DNA from: Chloroflexota bacterium
Lineage (GTDB): Bacteria > Chloroflexota > Anaerolineae > Aggregatilineales > UBA2796
DNA length: 64,000 bases
NCBI GenBank assembly: GCA_021325095.1
Contig: JAJPHV010000127.1
Coordinates: 1 to 64,000, forward strand
Direction: 5' to 3'
Part shown: positions 24,494 to 32,062 of the stretch, one piece after another
Numbering within the stretch: the first letter of the stretch is position 1
Layout of the letters: the number at the start of each line of letters is the position of its first letter
Program-made: the position numbers and the translations under genes
The notes under the pieces: model-generated
Seen by the model: only the letters and a program-made list of their open reading frames with translations
Database searches by the model: none
What the model was told of the DNA's origin: nothing

Positions 24494-26536
24494 TCACCGT
24501 TGTGATAGCAGAGAGCGGATGTGCGCGATCAATTCAACGCTGGGTGCGGAGCCGTCTTCTCCCCGATAGGCCAACAGGCGCAGGCCGTTGCTGACCACGA
24601 TCAGGGTGCTGCCCTCGTGCCCGACCACGCCAAAGGGCAGTGGCAGGTTTAGCCCCAGCGCGCTGACCACCAGCACGGCAATGACAGCCAGTGAGAAGGC
24701 CACGTTTTGCAGCACAATGCGCCGCGCGCGGCGGCTGAGTTGCATGGCGTAGGCAATGTTGCTCAGGTCGTCGGCCATCAACACCACGTCAGCAGTTTCA
24801 AGGGCCACATCCGTTCCGGCGGCGCCCATCGCAATGCCAATGGTCGCGCTGGCGAGGGCGGGCGCGTCGTTGACGCCGTCGCCAACCATGGCCGTTGCGC
24901 CAAACTGCGCTTCCAGCGCTTTTACAGCATTCACCTTGTCGTCTGGCAGCAGGTTGGCCCGCACTTCGTCTGCCCCGACGCGCCGCGCAATCGCCTGCGC
25001 CACCCGTTCATTGTCACCGGTCAGGATCACGACGCGCTCAATGCCCGACTCGTGCAGCGAACGCACCACCTCGGCGGCATTGGGGCGCAGTTCGTCGGCT
25101 ACAGCGATTGCGCCCAACCAGCCATCCCGATATGTCAGCAAGACGGTTTTGCCCTCGGCTTCCAGCCGAGTCCGCACCGCCTGCAGGTCGTCGGGAATGG
25201 GCAACCCTTCGGCTGCCATCAGCCGCTCGTTGCCGACCAGGACGCGCGTGCCTTCCACCAGGCCGCGAGCGCCCAGGCCCGGAATGGCCTCGAAGTTTTC
25301 CGGCTCACCCACGTGCAGGGTTTCACTGCGGGCACGCTCCACAACGGCCCGTCCCACCGGATGTTCCGAGTGGGCCTCGACAGCCGCCGTCAGGCGCAGC
25401 AGTTCATCACGAGAGACATTTCCATAGGGGATCACATCTGTTACGGCGGGTCGCCCGGTGGTGATCGTGCCGGTCTTGTCGAAGGCAATAGCCTTGATGG
25501 TCGCCATCTGTTCCAGATGCGCGCCGCCCTTGAACAAAATGCCGCGCCGCGCCGCGTTGGCGATGGCCGACAGGATCGAGGCAGGCGTGGAGATGACCAG
25601 CGCGCAGGGCGAAGCCACCGTCATCAGCACCATCGCCCGGTAAAAGTTGTCCTTGAAAGCCGGGCCACCAGGCAGCAGCGGCGGGATGACAATGAACAGC
25701 AGGACAGCCCCGATCACAAAGGCGGCGTATTTTTGCTCAAATTCGTCTAGGAAGCGCTGCGTGATCGCGCGCCGCCCCTGCGCCTCTTCCACCATCTTGA
25801 TGATGCGGGTCAGTGTCGTGTCGTTGGCCGGGCGTGTCACCTGCACGTCCAGGCTGCCGTTCTGGTTGACCGTGCCCGCGAAAACGTCGTCGCCGGGCGC
25901 TTTGCTGACCGGCATCGACTCGCCGGTAATCGGCGATTGATCGACAGTGCTCTCGCCGACGGTGATGCGCCCGTCAATCGGGAAGCGCTCGCCGGGCCGG
26001 ATGACCACCACGTCGCCGACAGCCAGCGTCTCAACCGGGACGACGACCAGCGCCTTACCCTGGCGCAGCGTGGCCTCATTGGGGCGCAGCTTCAACAATG
26101 CCTTGATCGCGTTGCGGCTGCGATCCATCGCATAAGCCTGCAAGACGTTGCTGAGGGAAAACAGGAAGAGCAAGATCGCGCCTTCGCGCCACTGGTTGAC
26201 CACCGCCGCGCCTGCCGCGGCCAGCACCATCAACAGATCGACGTTGATCTCGCGCTTCAGCAGGCTTCCGATCCCGGCTTGCAAGCCGAACCAACCGCCC
26301 GCCACGTAGGAGATGACGTTGGCGGCGAGAATGATCTGCGGCGGCCAGCCTAGCTGCTCGCCGAGCCAACTGCCCACGATGGCCGCCGCCGTGATGACGA
26401 CCAGCAGCGGCTCGAGCCGCTGCCGCTGGAGCAGCAGTGCAATTGTACTGGTCGTTTCCCGCTGTTCAGATTGCTGCCCGGCCTGCCGTTTGGAAGCCGC
26501 AGAGCGGGCCGTCTGCGCTGAAAGTTCCTGGCTCAT
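24494..26536 (-). CDS. P1B-type heavy-metal-transporting ATPase
   Basis: This 680-residue membrane pump exports transition metals using ATP. It shows ITGESMPV (actuator domain), the membrane metal site ASPCALVISTP, the phosphorylation site FDKTGTITTG, the nucleotide-binding AHSEHPVGRAV, and the hinge MVGDGVNDAPALA. The SPC triad with the C-terminal HEGSTLIVVSN segment matches the P1B-4 group (Co, Fe or Zn exporters) rather than Cu pumps with CPC. No N-terminal metal-binding domain is present. The first 35 residues are Gln/Ser/Arg-rich. The start overlaps the TrmB regulator stop by four bases (ATGA), so the regulator and pump are co-translated. Confidence 0.93.
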   Translation of the reverse strand: MSQELSAQTARSAASKRQAGQQSEQRETTSTIALLLQRQRLEPLLVVITAAAIVGSWLGEQLGWPPQIILAANVISYVAGGWFGLQAGIGSLLKREINVDLLMVLAAAGAAVVNQWREGAILLFLFSLSNVLQAYAMDRSRNAIKALLKLRPNEATLRQGKALVVVPVETLAVGDVVVIRPGERFPIDGRITVGESTVDQSPITGESMPVSKAPGDDVFAGTVNQNGSLDVQVTRPANDTTLTRIIKMVEEAQGRRAITQRFLDEFEQKYAAFVIGAVLLFIVIPPLLPGGPAFKDNFYRAMVLMTVASPCALVISTPASILSAIANAARRGILFKGGAHLEQMATIKAIAFDKTGTITTGRPAVTDVIPYGNVSRDELLRLTAAVEAHSEHPVGRAVVERARSETLHVGEPENFEAIPGLGARGLVEGTRVLVGNERLMAAEGLPIPDDLQAVRTRLEAEGKTVLLTYRDGWLGAIAVADELRPNAAEVVRSLHESGIERVVILTGDNERVAQAIARRVGADEVRANLLPDDKVNAVKALEAQFGATAMVGDGVNDAPALASATIGIAMGAAGTDVALETADVVLMADDLSNIAYAMQLSRRARRIVLQNVAFSLAVIAVLVVSALGLNLPLPFGVVGHEGSTLIVVSNGLRLLAYRGEDGSAPSVELIAHIRSLLSQR

Positions 26537-27345
26537 GATCGGGGGGTAATCTCCTCGTTGTCCTGTTGAGGCAGACTTTCGAAAATCTGGCGGTCAGGCG
26601 GGTCGAGCCGCGCCAACAGGTCGTTGCCAAGCCGCATGTAGACGCGCTGCGTGAATAACTCCATCCACACAAACTGGCGCGCAATGAACACCAGGTTATG
26701 ATTGCGCGTGATGGTGGCAGATGTTTCCAGGCGCGTGCTCATGATCAACACTTCACTGTCGTCGGCAATGACCATCGACATGTCGATAAGCTGTTGCAGC
26801 TCGCTTTCCAGGGGAGGATGCCGTGCTACCTGTCCGAGGCCAAGCTGCCCCTTGCCAGTCAGCAATGTACTGAGCGTCACGCCGCGCTGGTGTGCGTGCA
26901 TGATTTCATCGCGCAGCGCGTCCAGTTCGGGGTCGGCCAGCACCAGGAGCAGTTCGCGCGTCGCGGCGCGGATCATGTGTGTGGCATAGGACAGCACCGT
27001 CGCCCGCCCGTTGATCGACCACAGGTGATCTTCTTGCTGTGCGGCGTAGAGTTGACGCAGTCCTTCGCGTAATCCGTCGAGAAGCCGGCGCTGTTGCTGT
27101 TCGTGGGTATCCAGCAACACGTCGGGCGGCAGAGGACGGTAAAGCGTGGCCCGCGCCTCGATGGTTTCCAGAACCGCTCCCCGGTTGCGGAGCCGTCCCA
27201 GTGCCTCGTAAACCATCGAACGCGGCACACCTGCCTGCTTGCTGAGTTGGTAGCCCGTCGCGGGATGTTCGCGGAGCAGTTCCAGGTAGACTTTGGCCTC
27301 GTATTCGGTGAAGCCTACCGCCATCAAACTCGCTACCAGCTCCAC
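26533..27345 (-). CDS. TrmB-family transcriptional regulator
   Basis: This 270-residue protein has an N-terminal winged helix typical of TrmB (MAVGFTEYEAKVYLELLRE, GYQLSKQAGVPRSMVYEALGRLRNRG). A helical linker and a C-terminal domain of the phospholipase-D-like regulatory fold follow (TRELLLVLADPELDALRDEIMHAHQRGV). The start is GTG at 27345 with GGAGG about five bases upstream. It is the first gene of a two-gene operon with the metal ATPase. It is therefore likely to control metal efflux, in contrast to the sugar-linked roles of archaeal TrmB. An inverted repeat just upstream is a probable operator. Confidence 0.87.
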   Translation of the reverse strand: MELVASLMAVGFTEYEAKVYLELLREHPATGYQLSKQAGVPRSMVYEALGRLRNRGAVLETIEARATLYRPLPPDVLLDTHEQQQRRLLDGLREGLRQLYAAQQEDHLWSINGRATVLSYATHMIRAATRELLLVLADPELDALRDEIMHAHQRGVTLSTLLTGKGQLGLGQVARHPPLESELQQLIDMSMVIADDSEVLIMSTRLETSATITRNHNLVFIARQFVWMELFTQRVYMRLGNDLLARLDPPDRQIFESLPQQDNEEITPRS

Positions 27346-27355
27346 GCCGCCTCCG

Positions 27356-27381
27356 ATAGTAGTTTTATTCCAGTATACTAT
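27356..27381. promoter_or_regulatory. Probable operator of the TrmB-ATPase operon
   Basis: ATAGTA (27356-27361) and TACTAT (27376-27381) form an inverted repeat with a 14-base spacer. The right arm overlaps a perfect palindrome, AGTATACT (27372-27379). It lies 10-36 bases upstream of the TrmB start codon, the position expected for autoregulation. Confidence 0.5.
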
Positions 27382-27444
27382 TGTGATGATAGACGACTAT
27401 GCGCGGGATGTCAAGAGCCGAATGTGTGAAGTGTACCTCATTGG

Positions 27445-27546
27445 CAATTTGCCCTCCACCTGGCAGCACTAGATCAGGTTCAACACTCGCTGAACGAATC
27501 AGCGCCAGAGCAGTCCGTTTGGGTGACTGCCCCGGCGCTCTCGTTT
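27445..27546 (-). ncRNA. Thi-box (TPP riboswitch)-like structured RNA, degenerate
   Basis: Read on the minus strand, the 3' half GAACCTGATCTAG followed by TGCCAGGTGGAGGGC (27483-27451) closely resembles the conserved 3' part of TPP riboswitches. The 5' part begins AACGAGAGCGCC and forms a long GCGCC..GGCGC stem. The normally invariant CTGAGA appears as CTGATT, and one of the small stems is imperfect. It may be a decayed or atypical member. No thiamin gene follows, and the next gene is the TrmB regulator. The hairpin could instead be the terminator of the SCP2-domain gene. Confidence 0.35.
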
Positions 27547-27581
27547 CACATCGAAAGGGAGGGATCGAAGGGATCGTGAAC

Positions 27582-27914
27582 TTACATCGGGAACCAGCTT
27601 TGCAGTTTCATCGCCAGCCCCATATTGCCCTGCACTTTGATCTTGCCCTGCATGAAGGCTGTCATGGCGTTGAGTTCGCCGTTCGTGACCTTCAACCAGT
27701 CTTCTGCACTGGCGAGCAGAGTCATGTCGGCGGTATCGGGGGCCAGGCCGTTGCCGGTTGAACACGTTCCATTGACGACCTTTACCCAGTATTTTCCACC
27801 GTTTTCACCGGACAGATCGAACTGGATAGTCGCTGTATCATTCTGCGCTTTTTCGGCTTTGAAAGCCTTGCACATGTTATCGAAGATTTCCTGTACGCTG
27901 GTAAAGGTGGGCAT
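27582..27914 (-). CDS. SCP2 sterol-binding-domain protein
   Basis: This small soluble protein of 110 residues corresponds to a single SCP2 domain, a hydrophobic-cavity fold that binds lipids or acyl chains. It carries the typical pattern TIQFDLSGENGGKYWVKVVNG, then DMTLLASAEDWLKVTNGELNAMTAFMQGKIKVQGNMGLAMKL (motifs in pieces: ASAEDWLKVTNGE, AFMQGKIKVQGNMG). The start is ATG at 27914 with AAGGAG eight bases upstream, and the frame extends to 27983. It stands alone. The ligand is unknown. Confidence 0.9.
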   Translation of the reverse strand: MPTFTSVQEIFDNMCKAFKAEKAQNDTATIQFDLSGENGGKYWVKVVNGTCSTGNGLAPDTADMTLLASAEDWLKVTNGELNAMTAFMQGKIKVQGNMGLAMKLQSWFPM

Positions 27915-28085
27915 GAAGCGCTCCTTGAGCCGCCAATCCAAAAGGGTCGGCAAGGAGTATATATCGCCAGCAGTTGCCCTCACAACAATTCCCGCGCGGA
28001 TTCCGCCGAGACTGGCATTCCCATCGGGCCTATGTTAAGCTCTGCGCAGCGTGGCTGCACTCCCACCCAATCCATCCGTGAGGAA

Positions 28086-28631
28086 ATGAACGACCAGGCG
28101 TTGATTGAGCAAATCAAGCTCAGGGATCAGGAAGCGATGGTGACGCTGCATTCACGCTATGCTGATCTCATGTACAGTATTGCCTACCGCATCCTGGAAG
28201 ATAGTCTGACCGCTGAAGAGTGTGTCCAGGATGCTTTTATGAAAGTCTGGCAAAGCGCCAGCCAGTATGACACACAACGCGGCACGCTGGTGGCCTGGCT
28301 GATCGGAATCACCCGCAACGTTGCCATTGACCGGCTTCGGCAGCGCGGACGCCAGATGCCCACGCCGCCGCAGCAGTTACCCGACGACAGCGAAACCGAA
28401 CTGGCCTACAACCTGCCGAACGATTGGCGAGATCGAGAACGGGCGAATGGTCTGCGCTTCGCCGTGCAGAGCCTCCCGCCCGAACAACGGCAGGTCATCG
28501 AACTCAGCTATTTCGGCGGCATGAGCCAGTCGGACATCAGCGAGACACTGAAGCTGCCGCTTGGCACCGTCAAGACGCGAATGCGGCTGGGGATGCAAAA
28601 ACTGCGTGACGCATGGCTGAAAGAATCATGA
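28086..28631 (+). CDS. ECF-type RNA polymerase sigma factor
   Basis: This extracytoplasmic-function sigma factor of about 181 residues has region 2 (MVTLHSRYADLMYSIAYRIL, AEECVQDAFMKVWQSASQYD, LVAWLIGITRNVAIDRLRQR) and region 4 (LPPEQRQVIELSYFGGMSQSDISETLKLPLGTVKTRMRLG, in pieces VIELSYFGGMSQSDISE and LPLGTVKTRMRLGMQKLR). The start is placed at ATG 28086, where the family alignment begins, though AGGA is very close to it. An ATG at 28032 is possible. It pairs with the anti-sigma gene 108 bases downstream. Confidence 0.92.
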   Translation: MNDQALIEQIKLRDQEAMVTLHSRYADLMYSIAYRILEDSLTAEECVQDAFMKVWQSASQYDTQRGTLVAWLIGITRNVAIDRLRQRGRQMPTPPQQLPDDSETELAYNLPNDWRDRERANGLRFAVQSLPPEQRQVIELSYFGGMSQSDISETLKLPLGTVKTRMRLGMQKLRDAWLKES

Positions 28632-28738
28632 TCAGGACATGACAAACGCTAACATCTGTTGGAGCCTGTTCTAACGTAGTGATAGGTACGTTGCCAACCA
28701 TAGCGAAGGCGATGTCGCCCGGCGAATGAACGTCTGTT

Positions 28739-29470
28739 ATGGATAACCCGAGTCTGTTTGATCAACTGCCCGCTTATGCACTGGGTGCGCTCTCCGAGGA
28801 AGAACGCGCCGAAGTCGAGGCGTTCCTGGCGTCTTCTGAGGAAGCGCGGGCAGAATTGCGCACCTACGAGGCCATGCTGGCCGGGATGGCAACGCTCGTG
28901 CCCGCACGTAAAGCGCCCGCACATCTGACCGAGGACTTCCGCAAGCGGCTGGCAGCGACGGCGTTCCCCGCAGCGCCCGCAATTGCCCAGCCGCGCATCC
29001 AGTCCCGGCGGCAGTGGAACCGCCGCACACCGCTCCTGCTTGGGCTGGCGGCCCTGGTTGCCGTCGCCATTGGCGTATTCTTGATCGCCCGGCTCGTCGT
29101 GAGCGACCCGGAAGCGCAGGCGATCCAGAACATTTTGAATAATCCGGCGGCTATCCGTGTGACCTTGAACGCACAGCAAGGCGCAACAGGCAACGTCTCA
29201 TTTGTCGCGCTGCCGGACAGCAAAGTCGGCGTCCTTGTGGCCGAACTGCCGCAGTTGCCAGACGAAAAACAGTACCAGTTGTGGTTGCTGAACGGTAAAA
29301 ACCCGGACAGTGCCGGAGTATTCAGCACGACTCAGCCCATTCGCCAGGTGCTCGTGAACCTGCCCGGCCCGCCCGGCGACTACCAGGCGGTGGCTATCAC
29401 CGTCGAGCCAAGAGGCGGCAGCCCTGGCCCGACCTCTGCGCCCATCTTTGTGGGGACGCTGACACAGTGA
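28739..29470 (+). CDS. Anti-sigma-K (RskA)-like membrane anti-sigma factor
   Basis: This 243-residue single-pass protein has a cytoplasmic N-terminal zinc-less anti-sigma domain (FDQLPAYALGALSEEERAEVEAFLASSEEARAEL, key part AYALGALSEEERAEVE), one membrane span (LLLGLAALVAVAIGVFLIA, about residues 98-117) and an extracytoplasmic RskA domain (QYQLWLLNGKNPDSAGVF, YQAVAITVEPRGGSPGPT). It should hold the upstream ECF sigma factor inactive at the membrane until regulated proteolysis. The gene order sigma then anti-sigma is typical. Short tandem repeats start at its stop codon. Confidence 0.9.
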   Translation: MDNPSLFDQLPAYALGALSEEERAEVEAFLASSEEARAELRTYEAMLAGMATLVPARKAPAHLTEDFRKRLAATAFPAAPAIAQPRIQSRRQWNRRTPLLLGLAALVAVAIGVFLIARLVVSDPEAQAIQNILNNPAAIRVTLNAQQGATGNVSFVALPDSKVGVLVAELPQLPDEKQYQLWLLNGKNPDSAGVFSTTQPIRQVLVNLPGPPGDYQAVAITVEPRGGSPGPTSAPIFVGTLTQ

Positions 29471-29514
29471 CGCTGTGACACAGTGACGCTGACACAGGGG
29501 CGCTGACACAGGGA
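29454..29514 (+). repeat. Imperfect short tandem repeats at the anti-sigma stop
   Basis: Four copies of a GACACAG core separated by TGACGCT or GGCGCT run from the last codons of the anti-sigma gene to 29514. They are probably replication-slippage repeats. Confidence 0.7.
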
Positions 29515-29734
29515 GTTAACGCCAATAGTTGGCCTCGATCTGGCCGATCCGGTTGTCGTCGGGGTGGCGGCGCAGGTGTGTGGCCTACCGGGTGTACAAA
29601 CAGGCACGTTCAGAAACACACATAGACATATGGGGTGCTGTGAGTACTGCCCGGATGCAAACAGGCTCAATCGTTCCTGAGCATTCAACGGGAATGAGGT
29701 CAGCCGGGTTGTGCAATCCGCACAAATCTGGCTG
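29515..29734. other. Intergenic stretch without a recognisable gene
   Basis: No supported frame is visible. On the minus strand a 20-codon stretch ending at 29519 reads HLRRHPDDNRIGQIEANYWR then a stop, but a stop closes it upstream at once. It is at most a gene remnant. Confidence 0.5.
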
Positions 29735-29763
29735 TTGACGATCTCTCTGAACGGTGCTACCTT
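29735..29763 (+). promoter_or_regulatory. Candidate promoter of the lysW operon leader
   Basis: TTGACG (29735-29740), 17 bases, then TACCTT (29758-29763). The predicted transcription start falls at about 29770, right at the ATG of the leader peptide. The -10 box is weak. Confidence 0.45.
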
Positions 29764-29770
29764 ATTGCGC

Positions 29771-29821
29771 ATGAACGTATGTGTCCTGTTCCCGAAAAAA
29801 GGCGGCAAACGATCCCCCTGA
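29771..29821 (+). CDS. Candidate Lys/Arg-containing leader peptide
   Basis: A 16-residue frame reads MNVCVLFPKKGGKRSP. It has three lysine codons and one arginine codon close together and ends 46 bases before a rho-independent terminator that precedes lysW. This is the arrangement of a transcription attenuator: stalling of ribosomes at lysine or arginine codons would change folding of the leader. No Shine-Dalgarno sequence is seen, but the predicted promoter would give a leaderless transcript starting at this ATG. The coding status is inferred from arrangement only. Confidence 0.4.
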   Translation: MNVCVLFPKKGGKRSP

Positions 29822-29866
29822 CCTGGGAGGATGGCTTGCGCTTGGGAACCTGCCAGCGTGTCAATG

Positions 29867-29900
29867 CCCTTCCAGGCAGATCAGACCGGAAGGGTTTTTT
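29867..29900 (+). terminator. Terminator/attenuator hairpin before lysW
   Basis: CCCTTCC (29867-29873) pairs with GGAAGGG (29888-29894) and is followed by six T residues. It stands 36 bases upstream of the lysW start with no complete gene before it in this direction other than the leader peptide, hence the attenuator interpretation. CTGCC (29850-29854) could pair with GGCAG (29875-29879) in the loop as a competing structure. Confidence 0.7.
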
Positions 29901-29936
29901 GTTGTCCGCACCTCGGAAATGTGGAGGAAATAGATC

Positions 29937-30101
29937 ATGACAGCGACCTGCCCGGAATGTGAAGCGGAAATTTCCCTGGACAAGCCCATGCGCGGCGAGA
30001 TCGTGCCCTGCCCCGACTGCGGCGCTGACCTGGAAGTGACCAGCACCAGCCCGCTTGTCCTGGAGCTTGCGCCGATGGAACAGGAAGACTGGGGCGAGTA
30101 A
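29937..30101 (+). CDS. lysW: LysW amino-group carrier protein
   Basis: This 54-residue acidic zinc-binding protein carries the growing amino-acid intermediate through an isopeptide bond on its C-terminal glutamate. It protects 2-aminoadipate in lysine synthesis or glutamate in ornithine/arginine synthesis. The zinc site is formed by two CPxC motifs (TCPECEA and PCPDCGADLEV), and the end is the obligatory EDWGE. GGAGGA lies about nine bases before the ATG. It is the first structural gene of a run with lysX (three bases on) and lysY, and its expression is probably controlled by the attenuator upstream. Confidence 0.95.
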   Translation: MTATCPECEAEISLDKPMRGEIVPCPDCGADLEVTSTSPLVLELAPMEQEDWGE

Positions 30102-30104
30102 CGC

Positions 30105-30968
30105 ATGGCGATTCGCGTCGGCATCATTTTCTCGCGGCCCCGCGTCGAGGAAAAACATCTCTTTGCATCGTTTGAACAGCGGGGCGTCACCGTCACACCT
30201 ATCAACGACGACGAACTCATCCTGGACGTGGGCATGAAGCCGCTGCCCTTCGACGTGATCCTGGAACGTTCGGTCAGCACGTCACGGGGCTTGTACGCGC
30301 TGCGGATGCTCGAAGCGGCGGGCAACGTGACCATCAACCGCTTCCACACGGCCAACACCTGCGCCGACAAACTGCTGACGACGGCAGCACTGCAAGAGGC
30401 GGGCGTGCCGCAGCCGAAGGTGCGGGTGGCCTTCACCCCGGAGACGGCGTTGAAAGCCATTGAGGAGATGGGCTACCCGGTTGTGCTCAAGCCCGTGATC
30501 GGCTCGTGGGGCCGCCTGCTGGCGCGCATCAATGACCGGGACGCGGCGGAAGCCGTCCTCGAACACAAAGAGGTGCTTGGCTCATACCAGCACAGCATCA
30601 TCTACATCCAGGAGATGGTGCGCAAACCGGGCCGCGACATTCGCGCCTTCGTGGTCGGCAACGAGTGCATTTGCGCCATCTACCGCAGCGCCGAACATTG
30701 GATCACCAACACGGCGCGCGGCGGCAAAGCATCTAACTGCCCGGTGACACCCGAACTGAACGATCTGTGTGTGCGCGCGGCCAATGCCGTCGGCGGTGGC
30801 GTGCTGGCCGTCGATGTATTCGAGGACCCGGATCGCGGGTTGCTGGTCAACGAGATCAATCACACGATGGAGTTCCGCAACAGCATCGCGCCGACGGGTG
30901 TGGATATTCCGGGCCGTGTGGCCGATTACGCGCTGGCAGTCGCCGCCGAAGGGATCGGGGCGCAATGA
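30105..30968 (+). CDS. lysX: LysW-dependent ATP-grasp ligase LysX/ArgX
   Basis: This RimK-like ATP-grasp enzyme joins the amino group of 2-aminoadipate (LysX) or glutamate (ArgX) to the C-terminal glutamate of LysW. The ATP-grasp core is visible as [38 protein letters not shown] and the metal-binding [25 protein letters not shown] is the substrate-side loop typical of the LysX/ArgX group. At 287 residues the length is normal. It is co-transcribed with lysW and overlaps lysY. Whether it serves lysine, arginine or both cannot be decided here, because the kinase, aminotransferase and hydrolase genes are not in the window. Confidence 0.93.
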   Translation: MAIRVGIIFSRPRVEEKHLFASFEQRGVTVTPINDDELILDVGMKPLPFDVILERSVSTSRGLYALRMLEAAGNVTINRFHTANTCADKLLTTAALQEAGVPQPKVRVAFTPETALKAIEEMGYPVVLKPVIGSWGRLLARINDRDAAEAVLEHKEVLGSYQHSIIYIQEMVRKPGRDIRAFVVGNECICAIYRSAEHWITNTARGGKASNCPVTPELNDLCVRAANAVGGGVLAVDVFEDPDRGLLVNEINHTMEFRNSIAPTGVDIPGRVADYALAVAAEGIGAQ

Positions 30969-32017
30969 CCGACGCGGGCCAGAGCCGGGTACGAGTCAGC
31001 ATCGTCGGCGCTTCGGGCTACACGGGCGGCGAGGTGCTGCGGCTGCTGCTCGGCCATCCGCACGTGGAGATCGGGCAGGTTACGTCCGAATCGAGCGCAG
31101 GCAGTTACGTCCACGCGCTGCATCCCAACCTGCGCAAAGTCACCAACCTACAATTCGTCTCCGCAACGGCGCTTGAACCTGCCGACGTGCTGTTTCTGGC
31201 GCTGCCACACGGCGAGGCCCAGAAGCGGATCGACGCCTACAGCCAGTTGGCAAAGTACATCGTTGATCTCTCGGCGGACTTCCGGCTGCGCGACCCGGCG
31301 GTCTACCAGAAATACTACGGCGAACCGCACGGCGCGCCCGACTGGCTGGACAAATTCGTGTACGGTCTGCCGGAGATCAGCCGGGAGGCGCTGCGTACTG
31401 CCCGCTTCGCCAGCGGCGTCGGCTGCAACGCCACCGCCTCGATCCTGGCCCTGCTGCCGCTGGTTCGCGCCGGGCTGGTCGATACGGCGCGCCCGGTGAT
31501 CGTCGATCTGAAAGTCGGCTCGTCGGAAGGCGGCGCGACGGCTTCTGCATCCAGCCACCACCCGGAGCGCAGCGGCGCAGTGCGTACCTTCGCCGCCGTC
31601 GGCCATCGCCATGAGGCCGAGGTCGTGCAGGCGCTTGGCCTGAAAGACGTGCACCTGTCCATCACCTCCATCGAGATGATCCGGGGCGTGATGGCGACGG
31701 CGCAGGTCTTTGCCGCACCCGGATTGGAAGAGAAAACGCTCTGGAAAGCCTATCGCGGCGCATACAATGCGGAGCCGTTCGTGCGCATCGTCCACGAGAA
31801 GGCAGGCATCCATCGCCACCCCGAACCGAAATGGCTGGCCGGCACGAACTATGCCGACGTGGGTTGGGAGATGCATCCCGAAACGGGGCGCATCGTGTCG
31901 CTGGCGGCGATTGACAACCTGGGCAAAGGGGCAGCGGGCAGCGCCGTCCAGTGCATGAACCTGATGCTCGGCTTCGAGGAGACGGCGGGTCTGACCTTTC
32001 CCGGCCTGCACCCGTAG
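30965..32017 (+). CDS. lysY: LysW-gamma-aminoadipyl/glutamyl phosphate reductase (LysY/ArgC)
   Basis: This NADPH-dependent reductase converts the phosphorylated LysW-bound intermediate to the semialdehyde. The Rossmann motif is [21 protein letters not shown] and the catalytic cysteine lies in [14 protein letters not shown]. The GCNAT form differs from GCYPT, common in acetylglutamate-specific ArgC, and fits the LysW pathway. [17 protein letters not shown] and GHRHEAEV are further family motifs. The start is ATG at 30965, overlapping the lysX TGA as ATGA. The long frame upstream to 30767 is not coding. At 350 residues it is complete. Confidence 0.93.
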   Translation: MTDAGQSRVRVSIVGASGYTGGEVLRLLLGHPHVEIGQVTSESSAGSYVHALHPNLRKVTNLQFVSATALEPADVLFLALPHGEAQKRIDAYSQLAKYIVDLSADFRLRDPAVYQKYYGEPHGAPDWLDKFVYGLPEISREALRTARFASGVGCNATASILALLPLVRAGLVDTARPVIVDLKVGSSEGGATASASSHHPERSGAVRTFAAVGHRHEAEVVQALGLKDVHLSITSIEMIRGVMATAQVFAAPGLEEKTLWKAYRGAYNAEPFVRIVHEKAGIHRHPEPKWLAGTNYADVGWEMHPETGRIVSLAAIDNLGKGAAGSAVQCMNLMLGFEETAGLTFPGLHP

Positions 32018-32062
32018 CCATTACAGCCATGCGCGAGTGGTGTGGCGAGCCAGGGAGCAGAC

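Noticed and set aside
27430-27546. Signal-recognition-particle RNA for the structured region before the TrmB gene
   Set aside because: The invariant SRP tetraloop segment with GGAAG is absent. The similarity to a thi-box is better.
29519-29581. Minus-strand stretch HLRRHPDDNRIGQIEANYWR before a stop
   Set aside because: An in-frame stop closes it immediately upstream. It is too short to support a gene and is noted only as a possible remnant.
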